DNA of 5,068 nt from Candidatus Wolfebacteria bacterium CG_4_10_14_0_8_um_filter_39_64 (GTDB lineage Bacteria > Patescibacteriota > Minisyncoccia > UBA6257 > UBA9933), in the NCBI GenBank assembly GCA_002784365.1, contig PFKY01000058.1, positions 1 through 5,068 on the forward strand. The letters are read 5' to 3'. Below, one piece after another: positions 1-5,033 of this stretch. The notes under the pieces were generated by a model. The model had not been told where the DNA came from and did not search any database. It was given only the letters and a program-made list of their open reading frames with translations. How positions within the stretch are numbered: the stretch's first letter is position 1; each line of letters opens with the position of its first letter. Made by a program: the position numbers and the translations under genes.

Positions 1-460
1 CCAAATTAGCCTCAAATTGACCGCCGCCTCGGCTCGTCCATTTTACGATTGAATTAACTTTTATTTCTTCGGAACCGATGAGTTGAATGTTAATTACTCT
101 TGTAAAAGTGGTAGGATTGCCAGTTTGATAACTATAACGGTTGTTGGCTGAATCAAATAAAATCAGTCTGCTTTGGTTAGGTTCTAAACCCATACTCAAA
201 TAATCCGCCTCAAAACTGCCGCTGATAAGCCCCTGATTCCATGGCTTATTCTGAATGACATTGGCGTCAATTAGATTTTTCGTTATTTCAATGCCTTCGG
301 CCGCCAAATAATTACCGACAAATTGATTGCTGATCACCCGATTCAGACTAGTTGACCGGGAAAGAAGATTAAGGATGCCTAAAATTCCAACAATGGCAAT
401 GCTGATGCCGATCATTGATTCAATCAGAATATAACCTTTGTTAGTTTTAAATTTTTTCAT
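1..460 (-). CDS. PilV-like type IV minor pilin (prepilin), 3' end missing
   Basis: The reading frame opens with ATG at 460 and stays open for 153 codons to the window edge, so the C-terminus is missing. The N-terminus MKKFKTNKGYILIESMIG is a class III prepilin signal: basic leader, cleavage expected after Gly9, Tyr at +1, the conserved Glu at +5 (residue 14), then a hydrophobic helix to about residue 33. The visible body includes NYLAAEGIEITKNL, typical of PilV/GspI-like minor pilins, and ends in a strand-rich part with VKWTSRGGGQFEANL. In many relatives such a W...RGG..F..sL stretch lies close to the C-terminus, so probably only a short tail is lost (inference). The start overlaps the upstream stop in TAATG, implying translational coupling to the pseudopilin gene. 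It would be processed by the PilD encoded in this cluster and act in pilus tip or priming. PilV-like is a family-level call; the exact minor-pilin class is uncertain. Confidence 0.75.
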   Translation of the reverse strand, partial: MKKFKTNKGYILIESMIGISIAIVGILGILNLLSRSTSLNRVISNQFVGNYLAAEGIEITKNLIDANVIQNKPWNQGLISGSFEADYLSMGLEPNQSRLILFDSANNRYSYQTGNPTTFTRVINIQLIGSEEIKVNSIVKWTSRGGGQFEANL

Positions 461-993
461 TAAGTGCTAATCTGGCCAGCGCTATTTATTTTAATTGTGG
501 CCGAGGTTCCGGACTTGATGACTTTTATGACAACGGTTGCCTCGTCTTGAGAAGGAGTGATTACAACAGAAGGGTCGGGAGGAATAAAAATTACATCTGA
601 AAGAGTCAATGTATCAAACTTTAGAACCGGGTCTAATTGAAAAGCTTCATATATTTCGGCTCCCCCGGAATATCTTTTATCTGAAACTTGGCAATCACCA
701 GCTAAATCTTTAAATATAAGAAAGGTGCTGGGCGCTTCAAAGTGGACGCCGTAACCGCAGGGAACGCCAGTCTTGCCAAAAGTAGCGACGCCTAAAGACT
801 TGGCTTTAGAAAGGATACTAAGGATTTTAGCCTGTTCTCTGAAAAGAATTACTTGCTGCCCGCCGGAACGGATGTTAATAATCAAAATAGCGGAAATCAA
901 GGATAAGGTGCCGATAATTACCAACATCTCAATAATAGTGAAACCCTTAGAATTAGAATTTAGAATATAGGATTTAGGATTTAGGATTTTCAT
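460..993 (-). CDS. GspH/FimT-like type IV pseudopilin (prepilin)
   Basis: A 177-residue protein from ATG at 993 to TAA at 462-460. The leader is 17 residues long, ends SNSKG, and cleavage should fall between Gly17 and Phe18 (GFTIIEMLVIIG), with Glu22 at +5; a hydrophobic helix follows to about residue 40. The soluble part has two cysteines (79 and 101), CGYGVHF, FLIFKD, FIPPDPSVVI and a final SGTSATIKINSAGQI, the strand pattern of GspH/FimT-type minor pilins. An in-frame TTG at 1005 would add four residues; ATG at 993 is preferred, and neither has a Shine-Dalgarno sequence. Residues 2-15 of the leader are encoded by the TTTAGGA-type repeat array, which is unusual. The stop overlaps the start of the next pilin gene. 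It is likely cleaved by PilD and placed at the pilus tip. The prepilin assignment is solid; the subfamily is less so. Confidence 0.82.
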   Translation of the reverse strand: MKILNPKSYILNSNSKGFTIIEMLVIIGTLSLISAILIINIRSGGQQVILFREQAKILSILSKAKSLGVATFGKTGVPCGYGVHFEAPSTFLIFKDLAGDCQVSDKRYSGGAEIYEAFQLDPVLKFDTLTLSDVIFIPPDPSVVITPSQDEATVVIKVIKSGTSATIKINSAGQIST

Positions 994-1080
994 AATATTT
1001 AACAAAATTTATGATATAGGATTTAGAGAGAAAAATTTTTATTTTTCCCTATATTCTATATTCTAAATCCTAAATTCTAT
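947..1080. repeat. Composite inverted heptamer repeat element, copy 1 (pseudopilin/pilD junction)
   Basis: On the + strand, 947-990 is a run of about six units of the TTTAGGA / TTTAGAA / TATAGGA type. A fragment GATATAGGATTTAGAG follows at 1013-1028. After an A/T-rich spacer comes an inverted array at 1048-1080, which starts CCCTATATTC and continues with TTCTATA, TTCTAAA and TCCTAAA units. The two arrays are imperfect reverse complements and could form a long, mismatched hairpin in RNA. This is the longest of three such elements in the window and the only one that enters a gene: its left array codes for the pseudopilin leader. Confidence 0.85.
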
Positions 1081-1082
1081 TT

Positions 1083-1955
1083 CTACAACCCAAATAGCTT
1101 AAAGTATCCCCCGATAACTTGATAACCGAAAAAGAAAGTTAAGGCGGCGCCGATTGCCAAAAATGGCCCAAAGGGAATTGCGTCTTTCATCTTTTTCTTT
1201 TTTCTGATTAAAAAAACAATGCTTACCAGCGCCCCGATGATGAAAGCCAAAAATATAACCATTAAAATATCCGGCCAGCCGAAAATCAGGCCTAAGGCGG
1301 CAACAAGTTTGAAATCTCCCAGGCCCATTGCTTTGCCTCTGCTTAAAAGAATAATTACTCCAAAAATAGCCATACCCAATAAGGCAGCCACCGAATAATT
1401 TATCCAGATATTCTCTCTCAAACCGAAAATTACCGCGTAATGCCCCAGAAATGACTGTTGACCGTTGACTATTGACCATTGACCTGCGGATTTAATGATT
1501 AAAAGAATCAATCCCAAAATCCCCAATGTTAGATTTATTTGATTGGGAATAATTGAGTGACGTAAGTCTATGATTGAAAGCAGGAGTAAAAAAACAAAGA
1601 CCAACAGCCAAATTAAAATAATTAGTAATTGGTAATTGGGCAATTGGGTAATTGTTAGAATTTTTATAGGCACTAATACAAAAATTAGGCCTGATAAAAT
1701 TTCTACCAAAGGATACTGGAGAGAAATTTTATGACCGCAACTTCGACATTTACCTCTTTGAAGAAAAAAACTAAAAATTGGTATTAACTCATACCAAATT
1801 AATGTCTTAAAGCAAATCGGGCAGTGAGAGCGACCGTCTATAACTTTTTTATCTAAAAGCCTTCGGCCTGACTGATAACGGAGAGAAATTACATTAATAA
1901 AACTACCCACTGCCAAACCAAGAACAAAGAGAATGATATAGAGAAAATAATTCAT
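1083..1955 (-). CDS. pilD: Prepilin peptidase / N-methyltransferase (PilD, type 4 prepilin peptidase family)
   Basis: A 290-residue integral membrane aspartic protease that cuts prepilin leaders after glycine and methylates the new N-terminus at the cytoplasmic face. The N-terminal methylase-type domain has a first membrane segment with GLAVGSFINV, then two zinc-binding pairs, CPIC (Cys45, Cys48) and CRSC (Cys70, Cys73). The peptidase domain shows the first catalytic Asp at 130 (IIDLRHSIIPN) and the second in GLGD (Asp214), followed by KLVAALG and FGPFLAIGA. ATG at 1955 is chosen over an in-frame TTG at 1961 because it begins directly before the first hydrophobic segment; no Shine-Dalgarno is seen. 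Two short tandem arrays lie inside the frame: residues 100-112 (ITQLPNYQLL) and 157-169 (GQWSIVNGQQSFL). The second falls between the catalytic aspartates, whose spacing is 84 residues against 64 in Vibrio TcpJ and Pseudomonas PilD. All key residues are present, so the enzyme should be active. Confidence 0.95.
   Translation of the reverse strand: MNYFLYIILFVLGLAVGSFINVISLRYQSGRRLLDKKVIDGRSHCPICFKTLIWYELIPIFSFFLQRGKCRSCGHKISLQYPLVEILSGLIFVLVPIKILTITQLPNYQLLIILIWLLVFVFLLLLSIIDLRHSIIPNQINLTLGILGLILLIIKSAGQWSIVNGQQSFLGHYAVIFGLRENIWINYSVAALLGMAIFGVIILLSRGKAMGLGDFKLVAALGLIFGWPDILMVIFLAFIIGALVSIVFLIRKKKKMKDAIPFGPFLAIGAALTFFFGYQVIGGYFKLFGL
1451..1485. repeat. TTGACCA-type heptamer array inside pilD
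   Basis: Five successive 7-nt units on the + strand: ATGACTG, TTGACCG, TTGACTA, TTGACCA, TTGACCT. Read on the minus strand in the pilD frame, they encode residues 157-169. Since 3 x 7 nt equals 7 codons, the peptide nearly repeats every seven residues (GQWSIVN / GQQSFL). The array keeps the frame open and lies between the two catalytic aspartates. Confidence 0.85.
1622..1657. repeat. TAATTGG-type short tandem array inside pilD
   Basis: On the + strand: TAATTGG (1626-1632), TAATTGGG (1633-1640), CAATTGGG (1641-1648) and TAATTGT (1649-1655), with degenerate flanks on both sides. The period is 7-8 nt. It codes for pilD residues 100-112, including TITQLPNYQLL, at the junction of two hydrophobic segments ahead of the first catalytic Asp. 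The unit differs in sequence from the other arrays in the window. Confidence 0.8.
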
Positions 1956-1965
1956 AACCAAAATT

Positions 1966-2001
1966 CCGCGTTAATCCGCGTATCTCTCCGCGTCAATCCG
2001 C
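1966..2001. repeat. CCGCG-type interspersed repeat between the pilin gene and pilD
   Basis: Two 14-nt copies, CCGCGTTAATCCGC (1966-1979) and CCGCGTCAATCCGC (1988-2001), differ at one base and are offset by 22 nt. The pattern can also be read as units CCGCGTTAAT, CCGCGTATCTCT, CCGCGTCAAT and CCGC. It fills most of the 58-base gap between the pilin stop and the pilD start and is far more GC-rich than its surroundings. This junction lacks the TTTAGGA element found at the other non-overlapping junctions. Confidence 0.8.
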
Positions 2002-2013
2002 TTCTATAATAAA

Positions 2014-2454
2014 TTAAAACTGAACGCAGTAGGTTGGATCAGCGCAGTCAATACTATAAAGGCTACCATCAGGGTCATCTTTAAGGGCCGGGTTGCCGCT
2101 ATCTTCTAAGGCGGCGGCTAAAACATAATTTTGACCGTCACTAGCTACTCCATAACGATAAGTTTTAGCCGGATAAAGCGGGTCGTTGGAAACGGATGAA
2201 ACGCCGATACCGGCATTGACCAAACTATTTGTTAAGCTTGCCCAAGTGTCTCCTCCGGCAAGAGCCGAGTATCTTTGATTTTTTGTGTAGTAAAGTTCCA
2301 AAGCGTTTTGAGTTTCGCGCAAATCGGCAATTCGACGGGCGTCCCGGCCGCGAGTCCTAAAAGCTCCCAAACCAACCAAAACTATCGAAGCCAAAAGCCC
2401 GATAATCGCCACCACGATTAAAATTTCAATCAATGTAAAACCTTGTTTTTTCAC
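2014..2454 (-). CDS. pilA: Type IV major-type pilin (prepilin)
   Basis: A 146-residue prepilin, the likely main fibre subunit. The leader MKKQG is cleaved after Gly5; mature Phe1 and Glu5 (residue 10) lie in GFTLIEILIVVAIIGLLA, a classic N-methylation motif and hydrophobic assembly helix. A basic amphipathic helix (RTRGRDARRIADLRETQNALELYY, here split as RTRGRDARR and IADLRETQNALELYY) continues the helical spine. The globular part holds the DPLYPAKTYRYGV and DGQNYVLAAALED strands, and the C-terminus has Cys137 and Cys143 (DCADPTYC), which could close a short disulfide loop. The start is GTG at 2454; the frame has a TAA a few codons upstream inside the repeat array, so no earlier start is possible. 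No Shine-Dalgarno precedes it. Position between pilC and pilD fits the main pilin, but a major role is inferred from motif quality and context, not proven. The gene symbol is by analogy. Confidence 0.88.
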   Translation of the reverse strand: MKKQGFTLIEILIVVAIIGLLASIVLVGLGAFRTRGRDARRIADLRETQNALELYYTKNQRYSALAGGDTWASLTNSLVNAGIGVSSVSNDPLYPAKTYRYGVASDGQNYVLAAALEDSGNPALKDDPDGSLYSIDCADPTYCVQF

Positions 2455-2525
2455 AGGATTTAGGATTTAGGATTTAGGAAATTTATTAATAACCCCTATA
2501 TTCTAAATTCTATATTCTATATTCT
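2455..2525. repeat. Composite inverted heptamer repeat element, copy 2 (pilin/pilC junction)
   Basis: On the + strand, 2455-2480 is (AGGATTT)n with more than three near-perfect units. An A/T-rich spacer at 2481-2492 follows, then an inverted array at 2494-2525 beginning CCCTATATTC and continuing with TTCTAAA and TTCTATA units. The left array abuts the GTG start codon of the pilin gene directly. It is the most compact of the three copies and shares the CCCTA border of the right array with the other two. Confidence 0.87.
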
Positions 2526-2543
2526 CGTAATGTATTCGACCTT

Positions 2544-3752
2544 TTAGAATGCTTGAGCTAAATTATATATCGGAATCAAAATTGAAGCAAATAATAATCC
2601 TACAAACACGCCGATTATCACCACTAAAATCGGTTGAATTAATTCCATTAAATTATCCAGTATATCATTAACTTCACGGGTATAAAAAGTTGAAATCCTT
2701 GATAAAATCTCGTCAAGCCGGCCGGTTCCTTCTCCAATCGCCACCATTTGCCCAACCAAAATCGGAAAATAATATTCGTTTTGAGATAAAAGATTGGATA
2801 GCAACTCTCCGCCACGAACCCCTTCGGCTATCTCATGTAAAATATCGCGGTAAATAACGTTTCCGATGGCGTGACCGGCAATTTCAATTGCCTGAGTTAT
2901 TGGAATGCCGCCTTTTATCAGGACGCTTGTTGATTCGGCGAATCGAGCCACATACATTTTTTTGAATAAATTTCCAAAAATCGGTATTTTTATTATCACC
3001 TCATTAAGCACTATCCTGCCTTCATCGCTTTGAAGATAGTCAACCAATAAAAACAGCAAGAGTACGGATATTAAAATAATTGCCCACCACCACTGAATTA
3101 TAAAATTGCCGCTGAACAAAAAAAATTGGGTAATTAACGGCAGAGTGACACCGGCTTCTTTAAAAACCGGCTCGATCTGGGGAAAAACCGTAATCAGCAT
3201 TATGCCGGCAACCACTAAAAACAAAATAATCAAAATAATCGGATAAATCAGGGCGTTGCGGATTCGACTTCTCCACATCGTTTCTTTGTCTAAATAATCG
3301 GCTAAAAACATCATTGCTTCCTCTAAGCGACCGGTAATCTCGGCGGTGCGAATCATGTTAATATAAAATCCAGAAAAAATTTTCCCCTGGCGTTCCATGG
3401 CCTGCGATAAAGACAGGCCGGCGTCAACATCGGAAGAAACTCCAAAAATCGCTTCTTTTAAAATAGGCTTTCTTGTTTGTTGGTAAAGAGTCCGAAGGCT
3501 ATTACCCAAAGGCATTTTCGATTCCATCAGGGTGGCGAATTGACGGGTAAAAATCATCAAATCAACTATTTTTACCCGATTAAAAAAGTTCAAAAACTTG
3601 TCATACCAGCGGGCTCTTTCCGCCTCTTCCAAACTCAAGATAAAAAGCTCATGCCCGGTTAAAACATTTAGGGCCGCTTCCCGATTAGCCGCGTCGACAA
3701 AGCCCGTCTGTAATTCTCCTTCTTGAGTTCTGGCGTTGTATTTAAACTTCAA
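2544..3752 (-). CDS. pilC: Type IV pilus inner-membrane platform protein PilC (GspF family)
   Basis: A 402-residue platform protein on which pilins are added or removed and which contacts the assembly and retraction ATPases. Residues 1-45 (KFKYNARTQEGE, GFVDAANREAALNVL) form the usual short N-terminal region. Two GspF-type helical domains follow: about 65-190 (FTRQFATLMESKMPLGNSL, AEITGRLEEAM) and 267-392 (ARFAESTSVLIKGGIPI, AIGEGTGRLDEIL), the repeated GE/EITGRL signature marking the internal duplication. Membrane segments are at about 167-190, 213-237 and 371-396. The length is normal for the family. The start is TTG at 3752; an in-frame TAA sits just upstream within the heptamer array and the next Met is residue 66, so TTG is the only start that keeps the conserved N-terminus. 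No Shine-Dalgarno is seen. It lies directly downstream of pilT in the same operon. The identification is secure. Confidence 0.95.
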   Translation of the reverse strand: MKFKYNARTQEGELQTGFVDAANREAALNVLTGHELFILSLEEAERARWYDKFLNFFNRVKIVDLMIFTRQFATLMESKMPLGNSLRTLYQQTRKPILKEAIFGVSSDVDAGLSLSQAMERQGKIFSGFYINMIRTAEITGRLEEAMMFLADYLDKETMWRSRIRNALIYPIILIILFLVVAGIMLITVFPQIEPVFKEAGVTLPLITQFFLFSGNFIIQWWWAIILISVLLLFLLVDYLQSDEGRIVLNEVIIKIPIFGNLFKKMYVARFAESTSVLIKGGIPITQAIEIAGHAIGNVIYRDILHEIAEGVRGGELLSNLLSQNEYYFPILVGQMVAIGEGTGRLDEILSRISTFYTREVNDILDNLMELIQPILVVIIGVFVGLLFASILIPIYNLAQAF

Positions 3753-3753
3753 A

Positions 3754-3840
3754 TTAGGATTTAGGATTTAGGATTTAGGATTTAGGAAAATATTTAATGT
3801 TCCTAATCCTTTGCCCTAAATTCTATATTCTAAATTCTAA
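3754..3840. repeat. Composite inverted heptamer repeat element, copy 3 (pilC/pilT junction)
   Basis: On the + strand, 3754-3787 contains nearly five consecutive TTTAGGA units, the most regular array here. A spacer with a TCCTAATCCT fragment (3801-3810) follows, then the inverted array at 3814-3840, starting CCCTAAATTC and continuing with TTCTATA / TTCTAAA units. Its outer edge supplies the TAG stop codon of pilT (3839-3837), and its inner edge lies two bases from the TTG start of pilC. The element therefore fills the whole junction. Confidence 0.88.
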
Positions 3841-4910
3841 CTCCTTTCTAATAGTATTCTTAGCTCTGATGGATTCAACGAATATAATTCAGCGTTTTCT
3901 AAAGAAATTGCTTTCTTTTTCACCAAATCGACCAGGGCGCGATTAAGAGTAAGCATTCCTTCCTGGACGCTTGTCTCAATGACCAAATCAATTTGGTAGG
4001 CCTTTCGCTCCCGAATCAGATTACGGATAGCTGGATTGGAAATCATTATTTCGCAGGCCGGGAGCCGACCGCCCTCAATCCGCGGAATTAAACGTTCAGA
4101 GACAATTCCAACCAAAGTGGCGGCTAACTGAGAAGAGATTTGGCCTTGCTGTTCAGCCGGAAAGCTGTCAATTATCCTGTCAACTGTCTGGGAAGCGGAA
4201 TTGGTATGAAGAGTGGAAAATACCAAATGGCCGGTTTCTGCCACAGTCATGGCCATGGCTATTGATTCGGTGTCGCGCATCTCGCCAATCATGATAACAT
4301 CCGGGTCCTGGCGCAGAAGCGAACGAAGGCCATTGTGAAAATCCAGAGTGTCAGTTTTTACTTCCCTTTGGGAAACAATACACTTATCCTGGCTAAACAT
4401 ATATTCAATCGGGTCTTCAATGGTAATGATGTGGTCTGTTCGGCTATGATTGATTTCGTCAAGAAGAGCCGCCAAGGTGGTAGATTTTCCATGTCCAGCC
4501 GGACCAACCACCAAAACAAATCCTTGAGAGAGTTTGGTAAAATCATGCAAAATTGGCGGCAAATTTAATTCCTCAAGGGTTTTAATCTGGGCTGGAATAA
4601 GACGCAAAGCAGCTGCCATATAACCCCGCTGGTAGAAAACATTAATTCGAAATCGAGCTTTATCTTCAAAACTGTAAGAAAGGTCAATTTCTTTTTCTTT
4701 TAAAAATTTTTCTTTCTGTTCCGGCGCAAGAAGATTGAATATTAAATTCTCCGTCATTTCCGGAGTCAAGAGCGATTCTTTTTGAAGAGGAATTAAAACA
4801 CCGTCAATTCTCAAGATCGGATGCCGGCCCACTGCCAAATGCAAATCAGAGGCATTCTGCCGCGCCGTGGTTAGGAGTAAATCATTAAGTTTTTGTTTAT
4901 AGTCTGCCAT
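3837..4910 (-). CDS. pilT: Type IV pilus retraction ATPase PilT
   Basis: A 357-residue cytoplasmic hexameric ATPase of the secretion NTPase superfamily that powers pilus disassembly and twitching. The N-terminal domain has ASDLHLAVGRHPILRIDG (20-37) and the arm FRINVFYQRG. The core shows Walker A GPAGHGKST (136-144), Asp box TIEDPIEY (163-170), Walker B DPDVIMIGEMRD (202-213) and His box GHLVFSTLHTNSA (227-239). The C-terminal part has DRIIDSFP, NPAIRNLIRE and QEGMLTLNRALVDLV, the last two being PilT-like rather than PilB-like. The length fits PilT and is much shorter than PilB. ATG at 4910 (MADYKQKLNDLLL) is preferred over a TTG at 4931, whose extra residues come from the inverted repeat. 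No Shine-Dalgarno is present. The start codon lies in a long inverted repeat that may control expression. The consensus Thr and Ser of Walker A are Ala and His here, outside the essential GKS/T. It is the first gene of the operon visible here. Confidence 0.95.
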   Translation of the reverse strand: MADYKQKLNDLLLTTARQNASDLHLAVGRHPILRIDGVLIPLQKESLLTPEMTENLIFNLLAPEQKEKFLKEKEIDLSYSFEDKARFRINVFYQRGYMAAALRLIPAQIKTLEELNLPPILHDFTKLSQGFVLVVGPAGHGKSTTLAALLDEINHSRTDHIITIEDPIEYMFSQDKCIVSQREVKTDTLDFHNGLRSLLRQDPDVIMIGEMRDTESIAMAMTVAETGHLVFSTLHTNSASQTVDRIIDSFPAEQQGQISSQLAATLVGIVSERLIPRIEGGRLPACEIMISNPAIRNLIRERKAYQIDLVIETSVQEGMLTLNRALVDLVKKKAISLENAELYSLNPSELRILLERS

Positions 4911-4992
4911 AATTGTTGACCGAGCACACAAAATTTATAGTTATTACATATGCTCAATACTCATAATTGTGTGCTCGGTCACTACAATTATG
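4908..4992. repeat. Long near-perfect inverted repeat overlapping the pilT start codon
   Basis: GACCGAGCACACAA (4918-4931) is perfectly complementary to TTGTGTGCTCGGTC (4967-4980). The match continues outwards through one T-A pair (4917/4981), then, after a 2-base bulge, CATAATTGT (4908-4916) against ACAATTATG (4984-4992). The total is 24 pairs around a 35-base loop. The CAT at 4908-4910 is the complement of the pilT ATG, so in the transcript this hairpin would bury the start codon. At the DNA level it could instead be a cruciform, a dyad operator or the remnant of a small mobile element. Confidence 0.85.
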
Positions 4993-4994
4993 AG
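4960..4994 (-). promoter_or_regulatory. Alternative hairpin in the pilT leader
   Basis: CTCATAATTGT (4960-4970) and ACAATTATGAG (4984-4994) form a perfect 11-bp stem with a 13-base loop. It shares bases 4967-4970 and 4984-4992 with the long inverted repeat, so both cannot form together. If transcription starts upstream, this hairpin forms first and would leave the pilT start codon free. A regulatory role is inference from complementarity only. Confidence 0.5.
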
Positions 4995-4996
4995 CA

Positions 4997-5023
4997 CCCG
5001 CCGAAGCTCTTAGCGAAGGCGGG
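4997..5023. repeat. GC-rich REP-like hairpin
   Basis: CCCGCC (4997-5002) and GGCGGG (5018-5023) form a 6-bp GC stem around the 15-base loop GAAGCTCTTAGCGAA. It is a GC island in AT-rich non-coding DNA. On the + strand it is followed by a loose T-rich run, which would suit a weak terminator for a + strand transcript, but no + strand gene precedes it. I recall similar CCGCC-GAAGC...GCGAA-GGCGG elements scattered in Patescibacteria; this needs a genome search. Confidence 0.55.
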
Positions 5024-5033
5024 CTTCCTTATT

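Noticed and set aside
773..970. Open frame on the + strand, 65 codons
   Set aside because: It is antisense to the well-supported pseudopilin gene, has no recognisable domain, and runs into the repeat array.
994..1005. TTG start at 1005 for the pseudopilin
   Set aside because: An ATG lies four codons downstream, before the whole leader, and neither start has a ribosome binding site; ATG is the simpler choice.
1099..1479. Second minus-strand frame within pilD
   Set aside because: It is out of frame with pilD, which has all catalytic and zinc motifs over the same bases; the alternative product resembles nothing.
3477..3662. Short + strand frame opposite pilC
   Set aside because: Antisense shadow of a clear GspF-family gene, with no start signal or domain.
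3754..3787. Telomere-like array (TTTAGGA resembles plant TTTAGGG)
   Set aside because: It is internal to a bacterial operon, short, and paired with an inverted array; nothing suggests a chromosome end.
947..3840. CRISPR array
   Set aside because: The repeats have a 7-nt period with no unique spacers of constant length and no cas genes.
4335..4568. Overlapping + and - frames inside pilT
   Set aside because: Both lie over the Walker A to Walker B core of pilT in other frames and have no independent support.
1..4910. Alternative genetic code (UGA as glycine or tryptophan)
   Set aside because: All genes are open under the standard code, have glycine encoded by GGN and end in TAA or TAG; no in-frame TGA needs explaining.
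4911..4931. TTG start at 4931 giving PilT seven extra residues
   Set aside because: The added residues derive from the inverted repeat and do not match PilT N-termini; ATG at 4910 begins a normal MADYKQKLNDLLL sequence.
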